A stretch of DNA of 64,000 nucleotides from Aureimonas sp. Leaf427 (GCF_001425485.1 NZ_LMQW01000012.1:232100-296099); one strand, 5' to 3'. Counted from the stretch's first letter, positions 45,318 through 54,504 are shown. A program made the numbers and translations. Notes: a model not told the origin generated them from the sequence alone.

Positions 45318-46231
45318 CGGCGAGCATCGGCGGCAGCCGCGCGAGGCGACGGACGGTCGAGGCCGGCGTTCTCAGCGTCGCCTACGAGGAGAGCGGCCCG
45401 GAGACGGGCGAACCCGTGATCCTGCTGCACGGTTTTCCCTACGACATGCACGCCTATGACGCGGTCGCGGCAAGGCTGTCGGCCGAGGGGCGGCTGTGCA
45501 TCGTGCCCTCCCTGCGCGGCTATGGCGACACGCGGTTTCTGTCGGCAGAGACGCCGCGCTCCGGTGAGCAGGCCGCGCTCGGGGCCGATCTCCTGGCGCT
45601 GCTCGACGCGCTCGGCATCGAGAGCGCGCATCTCGGCGGCTACGATTGGGGCGGTCGGGCCGCCTGCATCGTCGCGGCCCTCTGGCCGGGCCGCGTCCGG
45701 GGCCTCGTCAGCTGCGGCATCGGCTACAACATCCAGAAGATCGCGGCGTCCGGCCAGCCCGCCGATCCGGCGACCGAGCACCGCCTCTGGTATCAGTATT
45801 ATTTCCACTCCGAACGGGGGCGGGCGGGTCTTGCGGCGCATCGCGGGGATCTCTGCCGCCTGCTCTGGCAGCTCTGGTCTCCGAGCTGGGCCTTCGACGA
45901 GAAGATCTTCGCCGACAGTGCCGCCGCCTTCGACAATCCCGATTTCGTGGAGGTCGTCATCCACTCCTATCGCCATCGGTTCGGGCTCGTCGCCGGCGAC
46001 CCGGATCTCCTCGCGATCGAGAGCCTTCTGTCCGCCCAGCCCGACATATCCGTGCCGACCATCGTCATGGAAGGCGCGATGGACGGGGTGGAGGGTCCGA
46101 TCAAGGTCGTCGATCCGGCCAAGCGGCACTTCACCGGCCCCTATGAGCGCCGGATCGTCGAGGGCGTCGGCCACAACATGCCGCAGGAGGCGCCGCAGGC
46201 CTTTGCGGAGGCCATTCTCTCGCTGCCATGA
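45314..46231 (+). CDS. Alpha/beta hydrolase, epoxide hydrolase-like
   Basis: A 305-residue protein with oxyanion-hole HGFP (39-42), nucleophile elbow GGYDWGG with Asp111 as nucleophile, and a C-terminal GVGHNMPQE histidine. An aspartate nucleophile points to epoxide hydrolase or haloalkane dehalogenase chemistry rather than serine esterase. The substrate is unknown. The ATG overlaps the comM stop (ATGA), so its expression probably depended on comM transcription, now cut by the island. Confidence 0.85.
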   Translation: MTASIGGSRARRRTVEAGVLSVAYEESGPETGEPVILLHGFPYDMHAYDAVAARLSAEGRLCIVPSLRGYGDTRFLSAETPRSGEQAALGADLLALLDALGIESAHLGGYDWGGRAACIVAALWPGRVRGLVSCGIGYNIQKIAASGQPADPATEHRLWYQYYFHSERGRAGLAAHRGDLCRLLWQLWSPSWAFDEKIFADSAAAFDNPDFVEVVIHSYRHRFGLVAGDPDLLAIESLLSAQPDISVPTIVMEGAMDGVEGPIKVVDPAKRHFTGPYERRIVEGVGHNMPQEAPQAFAEAILSLP

Positions 46232-46839
46232 CGCGCTCGGCCGCCGTCCCGCCCGCCAGCGCCGGATATGACCGCATCGCGGACAGGTTCGACGCGGAGC
46301 GCGGCCCCAAGCGCTGGGAATGGCCCTTCTTCGAGACATTGGCGGAGGAACTCGGCGCCGGCGCCCGCATTCTCGATTGCGGCTGCGGCAGCGGGCATCT
46401 CGGGATCGCCCGGCTGATCGAGGCGGGACACGCGGTCAGCGGTCTCGACGGCTCGGCGGCGATGCTGTCCCTTTTCCGAAAGCGCTACCCGGACGTTCCG
46501 GTGGTTCTCGCCGACATGCGGAGCTTCGACCCGGCCTCCGCGCAGGACGCCGTCATCGCCTGGGACAGTCTTTTTCACCTCTCCCAGCCCGATCAGGCGG
46601 CGATGATCGAGCGTTTCGGCCGCTGGCTCGCTCCCGGCGGCCGGCTCCTCTTCACCTCGGGCCCGGACGACGGCTCCGTCACGGGCGAGATGTTCGGGGT
46701 CGCCTTCTCCTATTCGAGCTTCGACGAGGCCGGCTATCGCGACCACCTCGCGCAGGCCGGCTTCGTCTCCATCCAGTCGCAGTTCGACGAGCCCAAAGGG
46801 GCCGTTCACAAGGTCTGGACCGCCCGGAAGGGGCGGTGA
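46228..46839 (+). CDS. SAM-dependent methyltransferase, class I
   Basis: A 203-residue Rossmann-fold methyltransferase with motif I ILDCGCGSGHLGIARLIEAG and an acidic end of strand 2 (VSGLDGSAAML). Motif IV is DAVIAWDSLFHL. The substrate cannot be read. The start overlaps the hydrolase stop, so the two belong to one operon behind comM. Confidence 0.85.
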   Translation: MTRSAAVPPASAGYDRIADRFDAERGPKRWEWPFFETLAEELGAGARILDCGCGSGHLGIARLIEAGHAVSGLDGSAAMLSLFRKRYPDVPVVLADMRSFDPASAQDAVIAWDSLFHLSQPDQAAMIERFGRWLAPGGRLLFTSGPDDGSVTGEMFGVAFSYSSFDEAGYRDHLAQAGFVSIQSQFDEPKGAVHKVWTARKGR

Positions 46840-46948
46840 CACCGGCACCCTTCCAAGAGGCGTGCCGGCCACGTGGCGAAGACCATGGAAGCCCTCCGCC
46901 ACCAGCCCGGTGGACGGCAATATCCTCGGGAAGACCGTCGGCTGACGC

Positions 46949-48094
46949 TCAGCCGGAGGTCGCCGCTCCCGCAGGCGCGATGCGGATGATCTCGCCGATG
47001 TCTTCGGCTAGGACATAAAGGGCGCCGTCCGGGCCTTGCTTCACGTCGCGGATGCGCTGGCCGAGATCGAAGCGTTCCTCGCCGGCGACCGCATTGCCCT
47101 TCATCTCGAGGCGGACGAGATTTTCGGTGGCGAGGCCGCCGTGGAAGGTCGAGCCTTTCCAGGAGGGAACGAGGTCGGCGTCGTAGAAGGCCATGCCGGA
47201 GGCGCCGATGACGGGCGTCCAGTGGTGAACGGGGTCGGTCACGCCCTCGGCGGTTTCCTTGCCCGTCCCGACCGGCGTGCCGTCGTAGTTCACGCCGTAG
47301 GAGACCTCGGCCCAGCCGTAGTTCGCGCCCTTCTCGATGCGGTTCACCTCGTCGCCGCCCTTCGGCCCGTGCTCGCTGAACCAGATCTCGCCGCTCGCCG
47401 GATCGCGCGCGCCGCCCTGGATGTTGCGGTGGCCGTAGGACCAGATCTCCGGCATGGCGCCCGCCTGGTTCACGAAGGGATTGTCGGAGGGCACGGAGCC
47501 GTCGAGGTTCAGGCGCACGACCTTGCCGAGGTGATTGTCGAGGTCTTTGGCGCGGTTGCGGATCGGCTGGTCCGAGCGCTCGCCGAGGCCGATGAAGATG
47601 TGGCCTTCGCCGTCGAAGACGATGCGCGAGCCGAAATGCTTGTTGCCGTCGTATTTCGGCATTTGGGTGAAGATCTTCGTGACGCCTTCGAGCGAGGTGC
47701 CGTCGACCGAGAGTTTCGCCGAGGCGGCGGCCGTCGAATTGCCGCCTTCGCCGGGCTCCGACCAGGTGAAGAAAAGACGCCGGTTCTCGGCGAAGCCCGG
47801 ATCGAGCGCGACGTCGAGAAGGCCGCCCTGTCCGCCGGAAGCGACCTCGGGAACGCCCGCGATCGGCTCGCCCACCTCGCCCGAGGCGGAGACGAGGCGC
47901 ATCGTCCCGCCCTTTTCGGTGACGATCACCGAGCCGTCCGGCAGGAACTCCATCGCCCAGGGCTTGTCGAGATCGTCGGCGAAGGTCTTGGCCTGCAGGG
48001 GACCGGACTTGGACTCCAGCGTCTCGTCATAGGCGAAGGCGCTGGTCGATACGGAAGCGAGGCCGAGGGCGACGGCGAGGATGGTCTTCGTCAT
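46949..48094 (-). CDS. PQQ-dependent sugar dehydrogenase, periplasmic
   Basis: A 381-residue protein with a signal peptide (MTKTILAVALGLASVSTSAFA). The six-bladed propeller of the soluble glucose/sorbosone dehydrogenase family is shown by LDKPWAMEFLPDGSVIVTEKGG, GGQGGLLDVALDPGF, YGHRNIQGGARDP and SEHGPKGGDEVNRIEKGANYGW. It oxidises aldose sugars in the periplasm with pyrroloquinoline quinone. The start at 48094 has AGGAGACG upstream. Yli I-type aldose dehydrogenases fit equally well. Confidence 0.9.
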   Translation of the reverse strand: MTKTILAVALGLASVSTSAFAYDETLESKSGPLQAKTFADDLDKPWAMEFLPDGSVIVTEKGGTMRLVSASGEVGEPIAGVPEVASGGQGGLLDVALDPGFAENRRLFFTWSEPGEGGNSTAAASAKLSVDGTSLEGVTKIFTQMPKYDGNKHFGSRIVFDGEGHIFIGLGERSDQPIRNRAKDLDNHLGKVVRLNLDGSVPSDNPFVNQAGAMPEIWSYGHRNIQGGARDPASGEIWFSEHGPKGGDEVNRIEKGANYGWAEVSYGVNYDGTPVGTGKETAEGVTDPVHHWTPVIGASGMAFYDADLVPSWKGSTFHGGLATENLVRLEMKGNAVAGEERFDLGQRIRDVKQGPDGALYVLAEDIGEIIRIAPAGAATSG

Positions 48095-48297
48095 GGGCGT
48101 CTCCTGTGATCGGCGCGCGCCGAAGCACCCGCCATTGAATGAAGCGTCGCCTCTGAGGTTTGGTCTCGGGTCCGCGATCGAAAGGGGAGCTGGCGGGATC
48201 GTGATCGGCGCTTCAACATGCAAGGTCCCCTGGAAGGAGCCATTGCCGGACGCCGTCCGCGGCTTATCTGCGATGCAGCATTTCGGAGACCGAACCC

Positions 48298-49047
48298 ATG
48301 ATCTTCGCCGCCGCCGGCCTTGCCTTCCGCGACATCTTCTCGGCCCCGTTCCGGGCTGCTCTCTGGAAATCGCTGGGCCTGTCGCTCGTCGTGCTCATCG
48401 TCCTGTGGTTCGCGGTGACGGCGCTCTTCGAGAACGTCGTCGTCCCCTATCTCGGCGAATGGGCGCCGGACATGCCGAGCTGGGCGGACGGCACGGCCGG
48501 GTTCGCGGCGGGTCTGGCGCTCGCGGTGCTCCTCGCCTTCCTGATCGCGCCGATCTCGGCCATCATCGCCGGGCTTTTCCTCGACGACGTCGCGGAAGTG
48601 GTGGAGCGCGACAGCTATCCGGGCACGCCGCCCGGCCGCCCGCTGCCCTTCGTCACCGGGCTCGTCATGTCGGTGAAGTTCCTCGGCATCGTGATCCTCG
48701 GCAATCTGCTCGCCTTCACGCTGCTCATCCTGCCCGGAATCAACGTCGTCGCCTTCCTGCTCGTCAACGGCTACCTCCTGGGTCGGGAGTACTTCGACTT
48801 CGCGGCCCTTCGCTACCGGACGGAGCCGGACGCCAAGGCATTCCGGGGCCGCCATTCGGTCATGGTGTTCTTCGCCGGCATCGTCATCGCCGGCTTCCTG
48901 GCCGTGCCGATCCTGAACCTTCTGACGCCGCTCTTCGCGGCGGCGCTGATGGTGCATCTCCATCAACGCGTCTCGGCCGCCGATGGCGGCCTGCCGCTTC
49001 AACCCGTTGCGCCCCCAACGACCCTGCCACCGGCAGCAGGCGTTTAA
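48298..49047 (+). CDS. EI24/CysZ-like membrane protein
   Basis: A 249-residue inner-membrane protein with about five hydrophobic segments and the family block PLPFVTGLVMSVKFLGIVIL followed by LILPGINVVAFLLVNGYLLGREYFD. EI24-domain proteins are often annotated as CysZ-type sulphate transporters; direct proof for this subgroup is lacking. It ends by overlapping the end of the convergent endonuclease gene by 4 bases. Confidence 0.85.
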   Translation: MIFAAAGLAFRDIFSAPFRAALWKSLGLSLVVLIVLWFAVTALFENVVVPYLGEWAPDMPSWADGTAGFAAGLALAVLLAFLIAPISAIIAGLFLDDVAEVVERDSYPGTPPGRPLPFVTGLVMSVKFLGIVILGNLLAFTLLILPGINVVAFLLVNGYLLGREYFDFAALRYRTEPDAKAFRGRHSVMVFFAGIVIAGFLAVPILNLLTPLFAAALMVHLHQRVSAADGGLPLQPVAPPTTLPPAAGV

Positions 49048-49940
49048 CCCGCGACGCGGACCTCCGGCGCGCCTTGGAGGCCGGAGGGCATGAGCGGCAG
49101 GGGGATCAGGGGAGCGGGAACCGCGTTCCACCGCTCGTCGGCCTTGCAGAGATCGGCGATGACGCAGATCCCGCAATCGGGCTTGCGCGCCTTGCAGACG
49201 TAGCGGCCGTGAAGCAGAATCCAGTGGTGGGCGTTGCGCAGGTAGGCTGGCGGAATGATGGCGAGGAAGGCCCGCTCCACCGCCTCCGGCGTCTGGCCGG
49301 GCGCGATCTTCAGCCGGTTGCCGATGCGGAAAATGTGCGTGTCGACCGCCAGCGTCTCCTCGCCGAAGGCCGCGTTCAGCACGACATTCGCGGTCTTGCG
49401 GCCGACGCCGGGCAGCGCCTCCAGCGCCTCGCGCGACGACGGCACCTCGCCGCCATGCTCTTCGACGATGGTCCTGGCGAGGGCGGCGACGTGCTTGGCC
49501 TTGTTGCGATAGAGGCCGAGCGAGCGGATGGCGTCCTCGATGCGTTCCACGCCGAGCTCCGCCATAGCCTGGGGCGTCGAGGCCTGCGCAAAGAGGATGC
49601 GCGTCGCGCGGTTCACCCCGGTATCCGTCGCCTGAGCGGAGAGGACGACGGCGACGAGAAGCGTGAAGGCGTCGCCATGCTCGAGTTCGGGCTTGGGGTC
49701 CGGCCGCTGCACGGCGAGGCGGCGGAATATCTCCGCGATCTCGTCGGCCGTGTAGGGCAGCTTCGGCGCGATCTTCGCGGCGCGCGACGCGACCGCCTTC
49801 GCGACGGTGGCGGCCTTCGTCGTCCCCGTCTTTACAGCGCTAAGTTTTCCCGCCTTCGGCTCGGCGGCGGCCTTGCGGCCCGGCCCTGCGCTTCGCTTTG
49901 CCGCGGCCGGGCCCTTCGCCGTCTCAGCCTTTTCTGCCAT
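49044..49940 (-). CDS. nth: Endonuclease III (DNA glycosylase/AP lyase), extended N-terminus
   Basis: A 298-residue base-excision repair enzyme for oxidised pyrimidines. The helix-hairpin-helix LPGVGRKTANVVL contains the catalytic lysine, VDTHIFRIGNRL contains the catalytic aspartate, and the 4Fe-4S cluster is CKARKPDCGICVIADLC (C-x6-C-x2-C-x5-C). The Lys/Ala-rich extension of about 75 residues at the N-terminus is unlike the 211-residue E. coli enzyme; a later start is possible. Confidence 0.95.
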   Translation of the reverse strand: MAEKAETAKGPAAAKRSAGPGRKAAAEPKAGKLSAVKTGTTKAATVAKAVASRAAKIAPKLPYTADEIAEIFRRLAVQRPDPKPELEHGDAFTLLVAVVLSAQATDTGVNRATRILFAQASTPQAMAELGVERIEDAIRSLGLYRNKAKHVAALARTIVEEHGGEVPSSREALEALPGVGRKTANVVLNAAFGEETLAVDTHIFRIGNRLKIAPGQTPEAVERAFLAIIPPAYLRNAHHWILLHGRYVCKARKPDCGICVIADLCKADERWNAVPAPLIPLPLMPSGLQGAPEVRVAG

Positions 49941-50017
49941 CTTATCGTCCTCGACGCCTGGAATCTCTCGATCCCTGGCGACACAGGTCTCCGCGGATCG
50001 GCATGGAGGGCGAGCAT

Positions 50018-50533
50018 ATGGATCAGCAGGTCCGGCTTCAAACGGCGGGGGCCCCGGAACAGGGCGCGGAGACGCCGATCTTCCGCGCGCTCCTCGTGCC
50101 CTACCGCTCGCTCGGCAAGCGCGGCTTCCAGGTGCTGATGCTTTTTCTCGGCGTGGTCAGTCTGGCGACGGGCCTCGGCTTCGTGGCGAAAGGCGCCTGG
50201 CCGGTCTTCGGCTTCTTCGGTCTCGACGTCGCGCTCGTCTACATCGCCTTTCGCGCCAGCTACCGCTCGGCGCGGGCGCGCGAGGAGGTGGAGATCTCGC
50301 GCCTCGATCTCTCCATCCGCAAGATCGCGCCGGACGGAGCGGTGCGCGAGGTGCATTACAATCCATTCTGGGCGCGCTTCCAGGTGCAGCGGCACGAGGA
50401 GATCGGGATCACGCGCATGGCGGTGGCCGGCGAGGGCCGCGCGACGGAGATCGGCACGTTCCTCAATCCCGACGATCGCGAGAGCTTCGCACTCGCCTTC
50501 AACCGCGCGCTTTTGACGGCGAAGGGCCGCTGA
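50018..50533 (+). CDS. DUF2244 family membrane protein
   Basis: A 171-residue protein with two adjacent transmembrane segments (about 39-80) and a cytoplasmic C-terminal domain containing YNPFWARFQVQRHEEIGITR and IGTFLNPDDRESFALAFNRAL, the signature of DUF2244. Function unknown. It is common beside nth in Rhizobiales. The start at 50018 was chosen for GGAGGGCG upstream. Confidence 0.85.
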   Translation: MDQQVRLQTAGAPEQGAETPIFRALLVPYRSLGKRGFQVLMLFLGVVSLATGLGFVAKGAWPVFGFFGLDVALVYIAFRASYRSARAREEVEISRLDLSIRKIAPDGAVREVHYNPFWARFQVQRHEEIGITRMAVAGEGRATEIGTFLNPDDRESFALAFNRALLTAKGR

Positions 50534-50608
50534 TCCGCAGCGGCGCGGAAAACCGGGTGGCGGCGGTCGAGGAGACCGTGCTCTCCTCGTCCCCGAAGGA
50601 GATCCACG

Positions 50609-51550
50609 ATGCTCGACGAAGCCTCCACCGCCCATGCCTCCGCCACGACCGCAGCCGTCCCGGAGGCACGATCCATGAACCTCGTTCCTCTCGCGCCGCT
50701 GGCGCCCTCCTCGGACTACGAGACCGTGCGCCGGGCGATCGAGTTTATCTCCATGGAGTACCAGCGCCAGCCCTCGCTCGGCGAGGTCGCCGACGCCGCG
50801 GGCCTGCCGCCGGCCGAGCTGGACTCGCTGTTTCGTCGCTGGGCGGGCCTGACGCCGAAGGCCTTTCTCCAGGCGGTCACGCTCGACCGGGCGCGCACGC
50901 TTCTGGCGGAAGGCGCCTCGCTGCTCGATGCGAGCCTCGATGTCGGCCTGTCCGGCCCCTCGCGGCTGCACGATCTCTTCGTCAAGCACGAGGCGATGTC
51001 GCCCGGCCTCTACAAGGCCAAGGGCGAGGGCATCGATCTCGCCTACGGCTTCACCCCCTCGCCCTTCGGCCGGGCGATCATCGTGGCGACCGAACGCGGG
51101 CTCGCCGGCGTCGGCTTTTCCGACGGCACGGAGGCGGGCGACCGGGCGGCGCTCGACGACATGATCCGCCGCTGGCCGAAGGCGCGCTTCCGGCGGGACG
51201 AGGCAATGGTCGCGCCCTATGCCGCGCGGGCCTTCGATCCCGCGCAATGGGCGGCGGACCGGCCCCTGCGCGTGGTCTTCATCGGCTCGGATTTCGAGAT
51301 CCGCGTCTGGCAGACGCTGCTGCGCATTCCGGTCGGCTGCGCGGCGACCTATTCGCAGGTCGCCGAGACGATCGGCGTGCCGAAGGCGGCGCGGGCGGTC
51401 GGCGCCGCCGTCGGGCGCAATCCGATCTCCTTCGTCGTGCCCTGCCATCGCGTGCTCGGAAAGTCCGGCGCCCTCACCGGCTATCACTGGGGCCTGTCGC
51501 GCAAGCGCGCCATGCTCGGCTGGGAGGCAGGCGTGCTCGCGCGGTCATGA
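50609..51550 (+). CDS. Ada-like AraC-type regulator/methylated-DNA-cysteine methyltransferase
   Basis: A 313-residue fusion. The AraC-type helix-turn-helix spans about 30-125 (LGEVADAAGLPPAELDSLFRRWAG and so on), and an O6-alkylguanine-DNA alkyltransferase domain spans about 140-310 with the acceptor motif VPCHRV. The N-terminal zinc-cysteine phosphotriester-sensing domain of Ada is missing, so methylation sensing must differ. It repairs O6-methylguanine by suicide transfer. A shorter start at 50675 is possible. Confidence 0.9.
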   Translation: MLDEASTAHASATTAAVPEARSMNLVPLAPLAPSSDYETVRRAIEFISMEYQRQPSLGEVADAAGLPPAELDSLFRRWAGLTPKAFLQAVTLDRARTLLAEGASLLDASLDVGLSGPSRLHDLFVKHEAMSPGLYKAKGEGIDLAYGFTPSPFGRAIIVATERGLAGVGFSDGTEAGDRAALDDMIRRWPKARFRRDEAMVAPYAARAFDPAQWAADRPLRVVFIGSDFEIRVWQTLLRIPVGCAATYSQVAETIGVPKAARAVGAAVGRNPISFVVPCHRVLGKSGALTGYHWGLSRKRAMLGWEAGVLARS

Positions 51551-51563
51551 GACGAGGCGACCT

Positions 51564-52268
51564 TTGAGCAAAGCGCGCGGCCGGCTGACGGCGGACGAGG
51601 CGGCGGAGGTGTTCCGGCGCCTGTCGCGGCACATGCCCGGACGCACGGCGACCGCCAAGGGGCCGAAGGACCAGCCGGACGCCTTCCGCTCCGTCGTCTC
51701 CTGCATGCTTTCGGCGCAGAGCCGGGATGCGAACACGGCGCTGGCGACCACGCGCCTCTTCGCCCTCGCCGAGACGCCCGACGACATGCTGGCCCTGCCG
51801 GAGGCGGAGATCGCGGCGGCGATCAAGCCGTGCGGGCTCTACAACATGAAGGCCCGCAACATCCGCCGCCTCTGCGAGACGCTGATCGCGGAGCACGCGC
51901 GGATCGTGCCGCAGACGCGCGAGGAGCTGATGTCGCTGCCGGGCGTCGGGCGCAAGTGCGCCGACATCGTCATGAGCTTCACCTTCGACGCCGACGTGAT
52001 CGCCGTCGACACCCATGTCTTCCGCGTTTCCAACCGCACCGGGCTGACGGAGGCGAAGACCGCGGACGAGACCGCGCGCCAGCTGGAGGCGGAGGCCCCC
52101 GACTTCGCGCGCCGCGACGGGCATTTCTGGCTGATCCAGTTCGGCAAGGCCATCTGCGTCGCCCGCCGCCCGCATTGCGAGCAATGCTTCCTCACCGACC
52201 TCTGCCGCTGGTTCGCGCAGGAACGGGACGCAGGCGATGGCGGAGCACCGGCGAAGGGCGGAGCGTAA
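51564..52268 (+). CDS. Second endonuclease III-like DNA glycosylase
   Basis: A 234-residue paralogue starting with TTG at 51564 after a GAGG site, 13 bases beyond the Ada-like gene. The helix-hairpin-helix LPGVGRKCADIVM with catalytic lysine, VDTHVFRVSNRTG with aspartate, and the iron-sulphur motif CVARRPHCEQCFLTDLC are intact. It is distinct in sequence from the copy at 49044, so it may have a different damage range. Pairing with the alkyltransferase suggests a repair operon. Confidence 0.92.
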   Translation: MSKARGRLTADEAAEVFRRLSRHMPGRTATAKGPKDQPDAFRSVVSCMLSAQSRDANTALATTRLFALAETPDDMLALPEAEIAAAIKPCGLYNMKARNIRRLCETLIAEHARIVPQTREELMSLPGVGRKCADIVMSFTFDADVIAVDTHVFRVSNRTGLTEAKTADETARQLEAEAPDFARRDGHFWLIQFGKAICVARRPHCEQCFLTDLCRWFAQERDAGDGGAPAKGGA

Positions 52269-52434
52269 CCCACGCGAATCGGCCCTCCCGGCCGATATGT
52301 CTATCGGCTTACGATCGGCAAGGCCTGATTTCTTCCACACCCATTCGAATGCGGCCAAGTGTCTGATTTCACAAGGTTCGTTCCATCTTGATGGGTGAAT
52401 CTTTCCTGGCAAAACACAACCAGGACCCCCCGGA

Positions 52435-52905
52435 ATGAACACGAGACTCTTCGGCGCCCTTGCGGCGTCCACGATGCTTTGCGGCGTGGCGCAGGCCGCG
52501 ATAGGGAGCGTCACCTTCACCGGCAGCGTCACCTCCGTCTGCTCTTTGAGCGTTCAGAACGGCGCGGGGACGCTGGCGCCCTCCTCCAATCTCAGCAACC
52601 TCAGCTCGAAGAACAGCGGCGGCGTCGCCGGCATCGTGAACCTCAACACGACCGGCAACGTCACCTTGACCGTCGATCCCGCGACCTCGCCCATCCAGCC
52701 GCCGACGGACGTGGCGACCACGCTCTGGGCGCCGTCCTACAGCCTTGCCGGCGTCCAGACCGTCGCGGACACCAATGGTCTCACCAGCATCGCCAATCCC
52801 GGCACGGGAGCCATCACCGTGAACCTGACCGCGACGAAGGCGGGCGGCACCGCCTTCCACACGGGCACCTACGGCGCGACGGTCACCGTGCGCTGCGAGC
52901 CCTGA
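52435..52905 (+). CDS. Secreted fimbria-like subunit, first paralogue
   Basis: A 156-residue protein with a signal peptide (to AQA, residue 20). The mature part is Ser/Thr/Asn-rich and beta-predicted, with VCSLSVQNGAGTLAP, NLSSKNSGGVAG and the terminal strand TGTYGATVTVRC. These are shared with the protein at 53913. The terminal strand pattern recalls pilin or spore-coat-U-like subunits that complete each other's fold by donor strands. First gene of a four-gene operon. Confidence 0.7.
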   Translation: MNTRLFGALAASTMLCGVAQAAIGSVTFTGSVTSVCSLSVQNGAGTLAPSSNLSNLSSKNSGGVAGIVNLNTTGNVTLTVDPATSPIQPPTDVATTLWAPSYSLAGVQTVADTNGLTSIANPGTGAITVNLTATKAGGTAFHTGTYGATVTVRCEP

Positions 52906-52907
52906 CG

Positions 52908-53345
52908 ATGGGCGTTCGTCGCGTCCTTCCTCTCGTGCGGCCTCCGTTCGGGCCTCGTCTGGGGGCGACCCTCGGCCTCCTTCTGGCCGCCGCCATCGCA
53001 GGCGATGCGAGGGCGCAGTCCATGACGCCCATGCGCGGCGAGGTCCGCAGCGTTTCCGACAGCTTCGCCGTCCGGGTCTTTCCGAGCAATCCCTATTCCG
53101 AGCGGATCAAGATCGAGGTCCGCGTCTACGACCAGGACTTCTACGAGGTTCCGGCGGAGATCAGCCCGCAGAGCTTCTCGCTGGCGGGAGGCGCATCCCG
53201 CCGTGTGACGGTCATGGTGCCCTTCGACGGTCGAACCGACCGGAAGGTGCGAATCTGCACCGAGAGCATCCCCTTTCCCAACCAGCAGACGAACATCAGG
53301 ACCCAGATATGCGGCAAATTTCTTGGAAGGAAGCTGGCCTTCTAA
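52908..53345 (+). CDS. Periplasmic chaperone-like protein
   Basis: A 145-residue exported protein (signal ends near DARAQS). The mature part (RVFPSNPYSERIKIEVRVYDQDFYE, PQSFSLAGGASRRVTVMVP) resembles the N-terminal immunoglobulin-like domain of PapD-type pilus chaperones, including an alternating G1-like strand, but the second domain is absent. It lies between the two subunit-like genes' operon partners and overlaps the next gene by 37 bases. Confidence 0.65.
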   Translation: MGVRRVLPLVRPPFGPRLGATLGLLLAAAIAGDARAQSMTPMRGEVRSVSDSFAVRVFPSNPYSERIKIEVRVYDQDFYEVPAEISPQSFSLAGGASRRVTVMVPFDGRTDRKVRICTESIPFPNQQTNIRTQICGKFLGRKLAF

Positions 53346-53926
53346 CGGGCCTGCTCGTCGTCTCGCTTTCGGCCCCCGCGCGCGCGGACGACCTCGTCTA
53401 TCTCGACCGCAGCGACCGCGGCTTCAACCTGCCGGGCGTGACGCTGCCCCAGGGCCAGGACGAGGTCCATGCGGCGGACGGAACGACCTGCCGGTCGGCC
53501 GTCGGCGGCTCCGGCACCTATCTCGACGTCGGCGCGATCAAGGACAGTCTCGGCCAGCGGGGCAGCGACGACGTCGCCACCTATGCCCGCGTGGTCATCC
53601 CGCTGGGCGCCCGCTCCTCGCGGCTCGACTGCGCCAAGCTCTATGCGCTGGAAGTGGAGCGCCTGCAGCTGGAGCTGAAGCTTCTGAAGATGGGCCTTTC
53701 GGCGGAAACCGGCGGCGGGGCCGGCGCATCCTCGCCGCCGAGCGCAGCCGGCCGCTGGGCGGCCGACGGATGGTCGAGCGAGGGCATCGCGTCGCCCGGT
53801 GCGCAAAGCCGGCCCCAGCCGGAGGCCACAGCCAGGCCGACGGCTCCCAAGGCGCCCGGAGCCGCACGGCAGGTCGCCGCGCGCGAGGCTCCCGTGCCGG
53901 AGGAGGCTCCGCTTGGGCTCTACTGA
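53309..53926 (+). CDS. Exported protein of unknown function in the secreted-protein operon
   Basis: A 205-residue protein with a signal peptide (ending ARA, about residue 26). A first domain (YLDRSDRGFNLPGVTLPQGQDEVHAADGTTCRS in part, with a cysteine pair) is followed by a short coiled coil (LYALEVERLQLELKLLKMGL) and a Pro/Ala-rich tail. It may be an anchoring or assembly factor, inferred from the neighbours. The family is unrecognised. Confidence 0.65.
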   Translation: MRQISWKEAGLLTGLLVVSLSAPARADDLVYLDRSDRGFNLPGVTLPQGQDEVHAADGTTCRSAVGGSGTYLDVGAIKDSLGQRGSDDVATYARVVIPLGARSSRLDCAKLYALEVERLQLELKLLKMGLSAETGGGAGASSPPSAAGRWAADGWSSEGIASPGAQSRPQPEATARPTAPKAPGAARQVAAREAPVPEEAPLGLY

Positions 53927-54458
53927 TCGCGCCCGACGGGCGGCGCCCGGACAGGCACCGGGAGCGCTCGGGGCGGCAGGCCTCCGGCGGGCAGCCTTGG
54001 TCCTGGCGCTTCTGGCCGCGGCCCATCCGCAGGGCGCGCTCGCGGCGACGACGGGCAGTTGCACGATCAACGTGACGGCAGGCGGCGTCCTGAAGCCGAA
54101 CGCGACGCTGACGACACTCAGCACGAAGAATCCGGGCGGGTCGGCGGGCCGGGCCTCCATCACGGCGGCGGCGGGCGGCATGCTTCCGAGCGCGCTCTGC
54201 CTGATCGGCTTGCCGCTCAACTGCATGCAGGTGTCGATCAGCACCCCTTCGAGCTTCAGCTCCGCGCCCGCCGGCAACACCAATGTCACGCTGGTCGGCA
54301 CGTTCAGCCAAGTGGGAAGCTCCAGCTTCCTGAACCTTCTCTCGCTGGTGATCCTGAACGGCACCTACAGTTTCGACTTCGACCTGACGGCGACGAAACT
54401 ATCGGGCAGTTTCGGCGCAGGCACCTATCAGGCCACGCAGACCATCCGCTGCGAATAG
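53913..54458 (+). CDS. Secreted fimbria-like subunit, second paralogue
   Basis: A 181-residue protein starting at TTG 53913 behind GGAGGAGG, overlapping the previous stop. The long signal region ends at ALA near residue 45. The mature sequence repeats the pattern of the 52435 protein: GSCTINVTAGGVLKP, TLSTKNPGGSAG and a last strand with LTATK and GTYQATQTIRC. The two subunits are therefore homologous. Confidence 0.65.
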   Translation: MGSTDRARRAAPGQAPGALGAAGLRRAALVLALLAAAHPQGALAATTGSCTINVTAGGVLKPNATLTTLSTKNPGGSAGRASITAAAGGMLPSALCLIGLPLNCMQVSISTPSSFSSAPAGNTNVTLVGTFSQVGSSSFLNLLSLVILNGTYSFDFDLTATKLSGSFGAGTYQATQTIRCE

Positions 54459-54504
54459 GCGCGGGAGACGCCGTCCCGTCTCCGTGAAGCGGCTCCCCTC
54501 TCCG

